From contig NZ_BMRY01000004.1 in the NCBI RefSeq assembly GCF_014648875.1, positions 553,253-617,252 of the forward strand: a stretch of 64,000 nucleotides of DNA, read 5' to 3'. Positions 23,489 through 31,715 of this stretch are shown here, piece by piece (position 1 is the stretch's first letter; each line of letters starts with the position of its first letter). The translations under genes and the position numbers were made by a program. The notes below the pieces were generated by a model that saw nothing but the letters and a program-made list of their open reading frames with translations, was not told the origin of the DNA and did no database searches. Source of the DNA: Streptomyces parvus (lineage in GTDB: Bacteria; Actinomycetota; Actinomycetes; Streptomycetales; Streptomycetaceae).

Positions 23489-24355
23489 GTGGAGCAGGGC
23501 AGCGCGCGCGAGGGCGCACGTCCGGCGTACGCCCCCGGAGGGTCCCCTTACACCTCGGGGAACGCCGCCCGCGTACCGCAGGACCGGGTGCCGGAGCAGG
23601 CCCGGGGCCGGCAAGGCGAGGAGGGGCAGGCCCGGGGTCGGCAAGGCGAGGAGGGGCAGGCCCGGGGCCGGCAAGGTGAGGAGGGGCGGGCCCGGGGCGA
23701 GCACACCCACAGCGAGCCCCCCGCGCCGCGCGCCGTCCATCGCCACTCGGTCCGGGGCCAGATCCTGGACGCCCTGCGCGCCGCCCTCGTCGACGGGGAG
23801 CTGGTGCCCGGCCAGGTGTATTCCGCCCCCGCGCTCGGCGCCCGCTTCGGGGTCTCCGCCACGCCGGTGCGCGAGGCCATGCAGCGGCTGGCCGTCGAGG
23901 GCGCCGTCGAAGTGGTGCCGAACCGCGGCTTCCGGGTCACCGAACGCGGCCCCCGCGAGCTGGCCGAGCTGGCCGAGGTGCGGGCGCTGATCGAGGTCCC
24001 GGTGATGCTGAGCCTGGCCCGTACGGTTCCGGCGCACCGCTGGGGCGTCCTGCGCCCCCTGGCGGAGGCCACGGTCGCGGCGGCGGCCGTGGGCGACCGG
24101 GCCGCCTACGCCGAATCGGACCGGGCCTTCCACCGGGCGGTCCTCACCCTCTCGGGCAACGAGCAGCTCGTGACCGTCGCCGACGAACTGCACCGGCGCT
24201 CCCAGTGGCCCCTGGTCGCGGGGCCCGTCACCCGCCGGGCCGCGCTGCTGGCCGACGCCGCCGAGCACACCGCCCTGCTCGACGCCCTCATCGCCCAGGA
24301 CCTCACCGTCGTCCAGGCCCTGGTCCGCGAACATTTCAACGGCGCCGACCGCTGA
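23489..24355 (+). CDS. GntR-family regulator with repeat-bearing N-terminus
   Basis: A 288-residue repressor. GTG 23489 follows GGAGGAGGT; ATG 23474 in the same frame would add five residues. Residues up to about 85 form an unusual disordered extension with three copies of a 10-residue Q-A-R-G-R-Q-G-E-E-G unit. The GntR winged helix spans about residues 88-155 (HSVRGQILDALRAALVDGELVPG, ARFGVSATPVREAMQRLAVEGAVEVVPNRGF). An FCD effector domain follows (ELAELAEVRALIEVPVML, ESDRAFHRAVLTLSGNEQL). FCD members usually sense carboxylic acids. The target is not evident, and it converges on the TPR gene. Confidence 0.9.
   Translation: MEQGSAREGARPAYAPGGSPYTSGNAARVPQDRVPEQARGRQGEEGQARGRQGEEGQARGRQGEEGRARGEHTHSEPPAPRAVHRHSVRGQILDALRAALVDGELVPGQVYSAPALGARFGVSATPVREAMQRLAVEGAVEVVPNRGFRVTERGPRELAELAEVRALIEVPVMLSLARTVPAHRWGVLRPLAEATVAAAAVGDRAAYAESDRAFHRAVLTLSGNEQLVTVADELHRRSQWPLVAGPVTRRAALLADAAEHTALLDALIAQDLTVVQALVREHFNGADR
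23597..23686 (+). repeat. Three 30-bp in-frame tandem repeats
   Basis: Three direct copies of a 30-bp unit (CAGGCCCGGGGCCGGCAAGG plus 10 bases) differing at only one or two positions, with a partial fourth copy. They encode the charged 10-residue repeat in the N-terminal tail of the GntR protein. Copy number is likely to vary between strains. Confidence 0.93.
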
Positions 24356-24396
24356 CCGGGCGGGGCCCGCAGCCCGGCCCGGTCAGCCGCCTCCGC

Positions 24397-25194
24397 TCAG
24401 CTCGCCTCGGCGGTGCGCTGGGCCGGGGGACCCAGATACGGGGCCAGCCAGGTGGGCACGCCGCCCAGGAGCCGGAACAGCCGGCCGGCCTCGGCCCGCA
24501 GCCGGGCCGCCTCCGGTTCCTCCTCCGCCTCCGCGAGCGAGATCAGCGCCGGCGCCGTACCGACCAGGAACCCCAGCTCCTCCCGGATCCGCAGCGACTC
24601 CGCGAAGCCGTGCCGGGCCTCGGCCAGCTCCCCCTCGCGCAGCGCGAGCGCGGCCAGATGCCGCCAGGTGGACGACAGCAGCAGCTCGTCCCCCAGGTTC
24701 GCCGCACCCGCGTGCGCCCGGCGGAAGGCGGCGCGCGCGGCCTGCGGCGACTCCGCGATGTTCTGGGCGATCAGCCCGCGCCGGAAGTCCAGCAGCGGCC
24801 GGGCGGGCGACGCGGGAGCCAGCAGGGCCGCCGACCGGCTCAGCGCCACGCTCGCCTCGTCGGCCCGGTCGCGTACCGCGAGGAGGGTGGAGGCGTACGC
24901 CAGATGGCCTCGCTCGGAGGCGGCGGCGCCCCGCTCGTCGTCGCTGCGGGCGACGGCCTCCGCCGTGCGCAGGGCGTCCTCGGCCTCGGTCCAGCCCTGC
25001 CCGGTGTAGAGACACCGCTCGGTCAGCAGCGCGGTGCGCTGGAGCGCCGCGGCCGGTACGGTGCCCGCGTCGTGCTCCAGCAGGGCGGCCGCGTCCGTCC
25101 AGCAGGCGCGTGACCGCAGCCGCCATACCGCGGTCTGGAGCGGCGGATCGTCATCTGCTGTCGTTCCGGAACCAGACATGGCGGTATGCGCCAC
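24397..25194 (-). CDS. Tetratricopeptide-repeat-like protein
   Basis: A 265-residue alpha-helical cytoplasmic protein. GTG 25194 has GGGAGGG about 4 bases upstream; ATG 25179 (MSGSGTT) is an alternative. The chain consists of repeated Ala-rich antiparallel helix pairs in TPR style (WTEAEDALRTAEAVARSDDERG, AARAAFRRAHAGAANLGDELLL, LREGELAEARHGFAESLRIREELG). No catalytic or DNA-binding domain is visible. It resembles the C-terminal sensor half of streptomycete TPR regulators without the HTH. It is 167 bases downstream of pucR on the same strand and may be co-transcribed with it; no link to purine metabolism is visible. Confidence 0.72.
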   Translation of the reverse strand: MAHTAMSGSGTTADDDPPLQTAVWRLRSRACWTDAAALLEHDAGTVPAAALQRTALLTERCLYTGQGWTEAEDALRTAEAVARSDDERGAAASERGHLAYASTLLAVRDRADEASVALSRSAALLAPASPARPLLDFRRGLIAQNIAESPQAARAAFRRAHAGAANLGDELLLSSTWRHLAALALREGELAEARHGFAESLRIREELGFLVGTAPALISLAEAEEEPEAARLRAEAGRLFRLLGGVPTWLAPYLGPPAQRTAEAS

Positions 25195-25361
25195 ATTGCC
25201 CTCCCCGAGCGCGCCATTGTGCTGTTGAGTGCTTGAGTGATGCCGCATCTCAGCATGGATCGGCACTCCGGGCCAAGGGGTCCGGGCAATGTCAGGTGAA
25301 AGATTTCACAATCGCTCGAAGGCCGACGGTGTCCCGGTGGACCCCGTGCGCGGACGGAAGA

Positions 25362-27110
25362 TCAGCTCATGCGCAGGGCGAGGAAGAAATCGAGCTTGTC
25401 CTCCAGGCGCGAAAGGTCACGCCCCGTCAACTGCTCGATGCGGCCGACGCGGTAGCGCAGTGTGTTGACGTGGAGGTGCAGCCGGGCCGCGCAGCGGGTC
25501 CAGGACCCGTCGCAGTCCAGGAAGGCCTCGAGCGTCTCGATCAGCTCCGCCCGGTGGCGCCGGTCGTAGTCGCGCAGCGGGTCCAGCAGCCGGGCGGTGA
25601 AGGCGCGCCGGACGTCGTCGGGGACGAACGGCAGCAGCAGCACGTGCGAGGCCAGTTCGTGGTGGCCCGCCGCGCAGACCCGCCCCGGACGGGCCGCGGC
25701 CACCCGGCGGGCGTGCCGGGCCTCCTCCAGCGCGCCGCGCAGTCCTTCGGCGGAATGCACAGCCGCGCTGACACCCAGTGTCAGCCGGCCGTCGTCGGCG
25801 AGCCCCGCCGAGAGGGGTTCGCGTACGGAGGCGAGCAGTGCGTCGGCGTGGAGTCCGGGCTCCCCGGCGAGCGCGTCGGCGTCCTTGCCGTCCGCCCCCG
25901 CCGCGGCGTCCTCCTCGACCTCGCCGGGCTCCGCCGGCGCGGTGATGACCGCGGGCAGCGGTACGAGCGCGATGGCCTCCTCGCCCGTGTGGGCGACGGC
26001 GATCCGGTCGGCGGAGTCGGGGCCGCTGACCGCCGGGTCGACGAGGATCTCCTCCAGCAGCGCCTGGGCCACCGGGCCGCTCGCGATCTCGCCCGCGGCG
26101 GCCTGGCCCGAGGCGCTCCAGTCGACCCGGGCCACCACGACCTGCCACTGCGGGGCCACGCCGAGGCCCGGCAGCAGGACCGGCGCGGCGACCCGCAGCC
26201 GGGCCGCGATCTCCGCGGGGGCGGCGCCGGCCTGGACCAGTTCCAGCACCTCCTGGGCGAGCCTGCGGCGTACCGTACGGGCCGCGTCGCGGCGGTCGCG
26301 TTCGACCGCGATCAGCTGGGTGACGCCCTGGAGCAGGTCGAGCCGGGCGGCGGGCCAGTCCGAGGCGTCCGCCTCGACCGCCAGCAGCCAGTCGGAGAGC
26401 ACCGACTCCCGTACGTCACGGGCGGCCGGCACCGCGCCCCGCCCGGTGTTTCGGATCGGGAAGAGCGAATACGTCGTACCGGCGACCGCCGCCCGGTGCG
26501 GGGCCCGGCGGCCGGTCCGGGTCGCGGCCAGATGGTGCCCGGCCAGCGTGGCGCCCAGGGGGCCGGGCAGCGGGGCGCCCGCCCCGGCGATCTGCCGGCC
26601 GGTGGGGGAGAGGACCCAGGCCCGCAGGTCCAGGTCGGAGGTGAGGAGGTCCAGGACCACCTCGGGGCCGCCGCCGGCGGGACCCGAGGTCATCAGCCGC
26701 CGGTGCCGGTCCACCACGGCCGCCAGATCGCCCGCCCGCTCACCGGAGACCTGACGTACGACGTACTCCGTGATCGTTGCGAACGCAACGGTCTCGTTCA
26801 CGGCGAAGAGGGGCAGGCGGTGGTGCAGGCACGCCTCGACGAGATCGGCGGGGATGTCACCGAGCTCCGCCTCGCCGGCCGCGAGACCGGCCACCCCGGC
26901 GCCCGCCAGGATCCGGACGAACGGCTCCGAGTCCGCCGCGTCCCGGCGCCAGGCGAGGCCCGTGAGCACCAGTTCGCCGCCGGAGAGGTAGCGGCTGGGG
27001 TCGCGCAGGTCGGTCGTCATGACGCCCCGGACCGTGCGGTCCAGCTCGTCCTCGCCGCCGAGCAGTCGCAGGCCCAGCGCATCGGTCTCCAGCAGTGCGC
27101 GCAGCCGCAT
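25362..27110 (-). CDS. pucR: PucR-family purine catabolism regulator
   Basis: A 582-residue transcription factor. Residues 1-125 form the PucR N-terminal domain (LRALLETDALGLRLLGGEDELDR, VRGVMTTDLRDPSRYLSGGELVLTGLAW). A GGDEF-like middle region (CdaR type) follows. The C-terminal PucR HTH_30 domain is clear: LLDPLRDYDRRHRAELIETLEAFLDCDGSW, AARLHLHVNTLRYRVGRIEQLTGRDLSRL. It is transcribed divergently from the xanthine dehydrogenase genes, the classical arrangement for controlling purine breakdown. In Bacillus, PucR responds to allantoin-type intermediates. The effector here is not known. The chosen ATG lacks a strong ribosome site. Confidence 0.92.
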   Translation of the reverse strand: MRLRALLETDALGLRLLGGEDELDRTVRGVMTTDLRDPSRYLSGGELVLTGLAWRRDAADSEPFVRILAGAGVAGLAAGEAELGDIPADLVEACLHHRLPLFAVNETVAFATITEYVVRQVSGERAGDLAAVVDRHRRLMTSGPAGGGPEVVLDLLTSDLDLRAWVLSPTGRQIAGAGAPLPGPLGATLAGHHLAATRTGRRAPHRAAVAGTTYSLFPIRNTGRGAVPAARDVRESVLSDWLLAVEADASDWPAARLDLLQGVTQLIAVERDRRDAARTVRRRLAQEVLELVQAGAAPAEIAARLRVAAPVLLPGLGVAPQWQVVVARVDWSASGQAAAGEIASGPVAQALLEEILVDPAVSGPDSADRIAVAHTGEEAIALVPLPAVITAPAEPGEVEEDAAAGADGKDADALAGEPGLHADALLASVREPLSAGLADDGRLTLGVSAAVHSAEGLRGALEEARHARRVAAARPGRVCAAGHHELASHVLLLPFVPDDVRRAFTARLLDPLRDYDRRHRAELIETLEAFLDCDGSWTRCAARLHLHVNTLRYRVGRIEQLTGRDLSRLEDKLDFFLALRMS

Positions 27111-27446
27111 CTCGTTGCCGCCGATCTTTCGTAGGGGGAACAGGTGAAGTTCGCCGAGGGAACAGGTGAGGGGGAAGCGGGTGAAGGGGGTCGTGGGGTG
27201 GGGGAGCGGTGGGGTGGACGGGGTATCTGTGAATTGCGGTGAGGTTACCGATCCCCGTCATTCGTTCGAATCTACAAGACGAGGACGGAGACCAGCCAAC
27301 TCCTTCAGTGTTTCGGTGACTGCACCGGCCGGGGCCGGGCTTGTGTACTGGGCCACACACCACATGAACACCACATGAACGAGCCAGTCGAGGCAGGCCG
27401 TCCCCGGCCCCGGCGAACGACCCGATTGAGAAGAAGAGAGCCACTC
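27111..27446. promoter_or_regulatory. Divergent pucR/xanthine dehydrogenase control region
   Basis: This 336-bp region has no convincing gene. The part next to pucR is a G-rich strand. The middle holds ATTCG-TT-CGAAT (27260-27271). Near the xdh side an 11-bp direct repeat occurs twice in tandem (27357-27378). No strong principal-sigma promoter was recognised. The xdh FAD-subunit gene has AAGAAGAGAG as a plausible ribosome site. Confidence 0.5.
27357..27378. repeat. Tandem 11-bp direct repeat upstream of xdh operon
   Basis: ACACCACATGA is present twice without a gap, a spacing of one helical turn, about 70 bases before the first xdh gene. It is a plausible PucR or activator half-site pair. 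Confidence 0.55.
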
Positions 27447-28337
27447 ATGGACTTCCTTCGCCCCGCCAGCTGGGAGGAGGCGCTCGCCGCCAAGGCCGAG
27501 CACCCCACGGCAGTGCCCATCGCGGGCGGCACCGATGTGATGGTCGAGATCAACTTCGACCACCGGCGGCCCGAGTACCTCCTGGACCTGAACCGCATCG
27601 GTGAGCTGTCCGAGTGGGAGGTGGGCCAGGAGAAGGTGCGGCTCGGCGCCTCCGTGCCGTACAGCAGCATCATGGACCACCTGCGCGCCGAGCTGCCCGG
27701 CCTGGCGCTCGCCTCGCACACCGTCGCCTCCCCGCAGATCCGCAACCGCGGCGGCGTCGGCGGCAACCTCGGCACCGCCTCGCCGGCCGGCGACGCGCAC
27801 CCCGCCCTCCTCGCCGCCGACTGCGAGGTCGAGGCCGAATCCGTACGCGGCACGCGGCTGATTCCCATCGACGCTTTCTACACAGGGGTCAAGCGCAACG
27901 CCCTGGAGCCGGACGAGCTGATCCGCGCCGTGCACATCAAGAAGGCCGACGGACCGCAGCAGTACTCCAAGGTCGGCACCCGTAACGCCATGGTGATCGC
28001 CGTCTGCGCGTTCGGGATCGCCCTGCACCCCGAGACCCGCACCGTGCGCACCGGCATCGGCTCCGCCGCCCCGACGCCCATCCGGGCGAAGGAGGCCGAG
28101 GACTTCCTGAACGCCGCGCTCGAAGAGGGCGGGTTCTGGGACAACGGAAAGATCATCACCCCCGCGATCGCCAAGCAGTTCGCCGCCCTCGCGTCCGGCG
28201 CCTGCAACCCGATCGACGACGTGCGCGGCACGGCGAAGTACCGCAGGCACGCGGTCGGCATCATGGCCCGCCGCACGCTCGGTTGGACCTGGGAGCAGTA
28301 CCGCGGCGCGGGCCGCACGCTGGAAGGAGCTGCGTAA
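27447..28337 (+). CDS. Xanthine dehydrogenase, FAD-binding subunit
   Basis: A 296-residue flavoprotein subunit of the molybdenum hydroxylase family, the medium chain of a three-chain xanthine dehydrogenase. It passes electrons from the iron-sulfur subunit to NAD. ATG 27447 (MDFLRPASWEEAL) is the natural family start. FAD motifs are AGGTDVMVEIN near residues 25-35 and the conserved RNRGGVGGNLGTASPAGD near 108-126. The CO dehydrogenase flavoprotein C-terminal domain follows (YSKVGTRNAMVIAVCAFGI, GSAAPTPIRAKEAE). Only two bases separate its stop from the next gene, so the three subunits form one operon. Confidence 0.94.
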   Translation: MDFLRPASWEEALAAKAEHPTAVPIAGGTDVMVEINFDHRRPEYLLDLNRIGELSEWEVGQEKVRLGASVPYSSIMDHLRAELPGLALASHTVASPQIRNRGGVGGNLGTASPAGDAHPALLAADCEVEAESVRGTRLIPIDAFYTGVKRNALEPDELIRAVHIKKADGPQQYSKVGTRNAMVIAVCAFGIALHPETRTVRTGIGSAAPTPIRAKEAEDFLNAALEEGGFWDNGKIITPAIAKQFAALASGACNPIDDVRGTAKYRRHAVGIMARRTLGWTWEQYRGAGRTLEGAA

Positions 28338-28339
28338 CC

Positions 28340-28939
28340 ATGCGAGTCAATTTCACGGTCAACGGCCGTCAGCAGGAAGCCGACGACGTCTGGGAGGGCG
28401 AGTCCCTCCTCTACGTCCTGCGTGAGCGCATGGGCCTGCCCGGCTCCAAGAACGCCTGCGAGCAGGGCGAGTGCGGTTCCTGCACCGTCCGCCTGGACGG
28501 CGTCCCGGTCTGCGCGTGCCTGGTGGCCGCCGGACAGGTCGAGGGCCGCGAGGTCGTCACCGTCGAGGGCCTCGCCGACTACGCCAAGCACCGCGAGGAC
28601 GCCCACCCCGGCGGCGGCTGCGCCTCCGGCGCCTGCGGCACCACGCTGGACTCCGCCAAGCGCTGGCAGGCCCGGCCCACCGACGGCCAGACCGGCGAGG
28701 CCGTCGAACTGGCGCCGATCCAGCAGGCGTTCATCGACGCCGGAGCCGTCCAGTGCGGCTTCTGCACCCCCGGCCTGCTGGTCGCCGCCGACGAGCTGCT
28801 GGAGAACACCCCCTCGCCGTCCGACCAGGACATCCGCGAGGCGCTCTCCGGCAACCTGTGCCGCTGCACCGGTTACGAGAAGATCCTCGACGCGGTCCGC
28901 CTCGCGGCCGCCCGCCAGGGAGAGGCGGCCCAGTCATGA
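28340..28939 (+). CDS. Xanthine dehydrogenase, [2Fe-2S] subunit
   Basis: A 199-residue small subunit holding two [2Fe-2S] clusters that connect the molybdenum site to FAD. ATG 28340 has GGAAGGAGC upstream. The N-terminal plant-ferredoxin fold has CEQGECGSCTVRLDGVPVCAC. The C-terminal four-helix domain has VQCGFCTPGLL and LSGNLCRCTGYEKIL. Compared with the usual length of about 160 residues there is an insertion near 90-125 (GGGCASGACGTTLDSAKRW), which adds two cysteines between the cluster domains. Its stop overlaps the start of the next gene (ATGA). Confidence 0.94.
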   Translation: MRVNFTVNGRQQEADDVWEGESLLYVLRERMGLPGSKNACEQGECGSCTVRLDGVPVCACLVAAGQVEGREVVTVEGLADYAKHREDAHPGGGCASGACGTTLDSAKRWQARPTDGQTGEAVELAPIQQAFIDAGAVQCGFCTPGLLVAADELLENTPSPSDQDIREALSGNLCRCTGYEKILDAVRLAAARQGEAAQS

Positions 28940-31386
28940 CGACGCGCCCCGAAGCCACCACGCGCCCCGCGGCCACGATGCCGAAGGCCCAGAACACCCC
29001 GTCCGGCACCCCGACCAAGATCACCCAGGGTTCGCCCACCAAGGGCGGCATCGGCGAGTCCACGCTCCGCCCCGACGGCACCCTCAAGGTCACCGGCGAG
29101 TTCGCGTACTCCTCCGACATGTGGCACGAGGACATGCTGTGGGGCCAGACGCTGCGCTCCACCGTCGCGCACGCGGAGATCGTCTCCATCGACACCTCCG
29201 AGGCGCTGGCCACCTCCGGCGTCTACGCGGTGATGACGTACGACGACCTGCCCGCCGAGATGAAGAACTACGGCCTGGAGATCCAGGACACCCCGGTTCT
29301 CGCCAACGGCAAGGTCCGCCACCACGGCGAGCCGGTCGCCATCGTGGCCGCCGACCACCCGGAGACGGCCCGCCGCGCCGCCGCCAAGATCAAGATCGAG
29401 TACCGCGAGCTGCCGGTCGTCACCGACGAGGCGTCCGCGACCGCCCCCGACGCCGTGCTCGTCCACGAGGGCCGCGACGACCACCACATCGGCCACGTCC
29501 CGCACCCCAACATCGTCCACCGCCAGCCGATCATCCGCGGGGACGCCGACGAGGCCGCCAAGCGCGCCGACGTCATCGTCACGGGCGAGTACGTCTTCGG
29601 CATGCAGGACCAGGCCTTCCTCGGCCCCGAGTCCGGGCTCGCCGTGCCCTCCGAGGACGGCGGCGTCGAGCTGTACGTCGCCACCCAGTGGCTGCACTCG
29701 GACCTCGGCCAGATCGCCCCCGTCCTCGGCCTGCCCGAGGACAAGGTCCGCATGACGCTTTCCGGCGTCGGCGGGGCCTTCGGCGGCCGCGAGGACATCT
29801 CGATGCAGATCCACGCCTGCCTGCTGGCGCTCCGCACCGGCAAGCCGGTCAAGATCGTCTACAACCGGTTCGAGTCCTTCTTCGGCCACGTCCACCGGCA
29901 CCCGGCGAAGCTCCACTACGAGCACGGCGCCACCAAGGACGGCAAGCTCACGCACATGAAGTGCCGCATCGTCCTGGACGGCGGGGCCTACGCCTCGGCC
30001 TCCCCGGCCGTCGTCGGCAACGCCTCCTCGCTCTCGGTCGGCCCTTACAAGATCGAGGACGTCGACATCGAGGCGATCGCCCTCTACACCAACAACCCGC
30101 CCTGCGGCGCCATGCGCGGCTTCGGCGCGGTCCAGGCGTGCTTCGCCTACGAGGCGCAGATGGACAAGCTCGCCGCGAAGCTGGACATGGACCCGGTGGA
30201 GTTCCGGCAGCTCAACGCCATGGAGCAGGGCACCCTGCTGCCCACCGGACAGCCCTGCGACTCGCCGGCCCCGGTCGCCGAGCTGCTGCGCCGGGTCAAG
30301 GCCCGTCCGCTGCCGCCCGAGCAGGAGTGGCTGACGGCGGGCGCCGACGGCACCTCCGTCGACGTGCGCGCCCTGCCCGGCGGGCTCTCCAACACCACGC
30401 ACGGCGAAGGCGTCGTCCGGGGTGTCGGCTACGCGGTCGGCCTGAAGAACGTCGGCTTCTCCGAGGGCTTCGACGACTACTCCACCGCCCGGGTGCGGAT
30501 GGAGGTCATCAACGGCGAGCCGGTCGCCACCGTGCACACCGCGATGGCCGAGGTCGGCCAGGGCGGCGTCACCGTCCACGCCCAGATCGCCCGTACCGAA
30601 CTCGGCGTCAACCAGGTCACCATCCACCCGGCCGACACCCGCGTCGGCTCCGCCGGATCCACCTCCGCCTCCCGCCAGACGTACGTCACCGGCGGCGCGG
30701 TCAAGAACTCCTGCGAAGCCGTACGGGAGAAGGTCCTGGAGCTGGGCCGCACCAAGTTCGGCACCTACCACCCGGCCTGGGCCACCGCCGAGCTCCTCCT
30801 GGAGGGCGGCAAGGTCGTCACCGACGGCGGCGAGGTCCTCGCGGACCTGGCCGACGTGCTGGAGGGCGAGGCCATCGACATCGAGCTGGAGTGGCGCCAC
30901 CGGCCCACCGAGGCGTTCGACCTCCGTACCGGACAGGGCAACGGCCACGTCCAGTACTCCTTCGCCGCGCACCGCGCGGTCGTCGAGGTCGACACCGAGC
31001 TCGGCCTGGTCAAGGTCATCGAACTGGCCTGCGCCCAGGACGTCGGGAAGGCGCTCAACCCGCTCTCCGTCCTCGGCCAGATCCAGGGCGGCACGCTCCA
31101 GGGCATGGGCGTCGCGGTGATGGAGGAGATCATCGTCGACCCGCAGACCGCGAAGGTGCGCAACCCCTCCTTCACGGACTACCTCCTCCCCACGATCCTC
31201 GACACGCCGACGATCCCGGTCGACGTGCTCGAACTCGCCGACGAGCACGCCCCCTACGGGCTGCGCGGCATCGGCGAGGCCCCCACCCTGTCGTCCACCC
31301 CGGCCGTCCTCGCGGCGATCCGGAACGCGACGGGCCTTGAGCTCAACAGGACACCGGTGCGGCCCGAACACCTCACCACCACCTGA
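28936..31386 (+). CDS. Xanthine dehydrogenase, molybdopterin-binding subunit
   Basis: An 816-residue catalytic subunit that hydroxylates hypoxanthine and xanthine at a molybdenum cofactor. ATG 28936 overlaps the previous stop by four bases, implying translational coupling. After a Thr/Pro-rich tail the aldehyde oxidase/xanthine dehydrogenase a/b hammerhead begins (GESTLRPDGTLKVTGEFAYSSDM). Cofactor motifs are QDQAFLGPESG, GVGGAFGGRED, NPPCGAMRGFGAVQ and GQGGVTVHAQIA. The base-catalyst Glu lies in GLRGIGEAPTLSS near the C-terminus. A 12-bp perfect hairpin terminator begins 5 bases after the stop. Purine specificity is inferred from PucR, the NCS2 permease and XdhC nearby. Confidence 0.93.
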   Translation: MTTRPEATTRPAATMPKAQNTPSGTPTKITQGSPTKGGIGESTLRPDGTLKVTGEFAYSSDMWHEDMLWGQTLRSTVAHAEIVSIDTSEALATSGVYAVMTYDDLPAEMKNYGLEIQDTPVLANGKVRHHGEPVAIVAADHPETARRAAAKIKIEYRELPVVTDEASATAPDAVLVHEGRDDHHIGHVPHPNIVHRQPIIRGDADEAAKRADVIVTGEYVFGMQDQAFLGPESGLAVPSEDGGVELYVATQWLHSDLGQIAPVLGLPEDKVRMTLSGVGGAFGGREDISMQIHACLLALRTGKPVKIVYNRFESFFGHVHRHPAKLHYEHGATKDGKLTHMKCRIVLDGGAYASASPAVVGNASSLSVGPYKIEDVDIEAIALYTNNPPCGAMRGFGAVQACFAYEAQMDKLAAKLDMDPVEFRQLNAMEQGTLLPTGQPCDSPAPVAELLRRVKARPLPPEQEWLTAGADGTSVDVRALPGGLSNTTHGEGVVRGVGYAVGLKNVGFSEGFDDYSTARVRMEVINGEPVATVHTAMAEVGQGGVTVHAQIARTELGVNQVTIHPADTRVGSAGSTSASRQTYVTGGAVKNSCEAVREKVLELGRTKFGTYHPAWATAELLLEGGKVVTDGGEVLADLADVLEGEAIDIELEWRHRPTEAFDLRTGQGNGHVQYSFAAHRAVVEVDTELGLVKVIELACAQDVGKALNPLSVLGQIQGGTLQGMGVAVMEEIIVDPQTAKVRNPSFTDYLLPTILDTPTIPVDVLELADEHAPYGLRGIGEAPTLSSTPAVLAAIRNATGLELNRTPVRPEHLTTT

Positions 31387-31390
31387 GAGC

Positions 31391-31426
31391 CTGCCGGGTG
31401 ACCTCCCACCGGTCGTCACCCGGCAG
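31391..31426 (+). terminator. Terminator after xanthine dehydrogenase operon
   Basis: CTGCCGGGTGAC (31391-31402) pairs perfectly with GTCACCCGGCAG (31415-31426). It begins 5 bases past the large-subunit stop, so the permease probably has its own promoter. Confidence 0.75.
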
Positions 31427-31715
31427 CCTCCGAGCGGTCCCCCCAACTCTCCGGGCGGTGCGAAGCCGAGAACGTCACACTTTTCCGCACCCCGCACCGC
31501 CCGGAGGCCCAAGTACCGCACCGCTCGCGGTTCTTCTCCGCCGTGCCCGAGAGCACGGCAGCGCCTCACGGATCATCCGTGCCGCCGGCACATCCGTTCT
31601 GCTTCAACAGTTCGTCCCGGCCGTCCCCGGGTCGTGCAGCCGACGCAGTCATCCCAAATCCCGCATTCAGGAATCTCCAAGCGGGTGCCCCTGTGAACCT
31701 TGGGAGTCAGGCATC
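31427..31715 (+). promoter_or_regulatory. Leader region of the NCS2 permease with long inverted repeat
   Basis: Between the xdh terminator and the permease start. CTCCGGGCGGTGC (31449-31461) and its exact complement (31494-31506) enclose a 32-base, comparatively A/T-richer loop with ACACTTTTCC. This could be a regulatory RNA fold or an operator. No known riboswitch consensus was recognised and no coding frame is convincing. Confidence 0.4.

Noticed and set aside
28873..31569. Long minus-strand open frame (898 codons) opposite the xanthine dehydrogenase large subunit
   Set aside because: It is antisense to a well-supported molybdenum hydroxylase gene, has no recognisable domain, and has shadow-frame composition.
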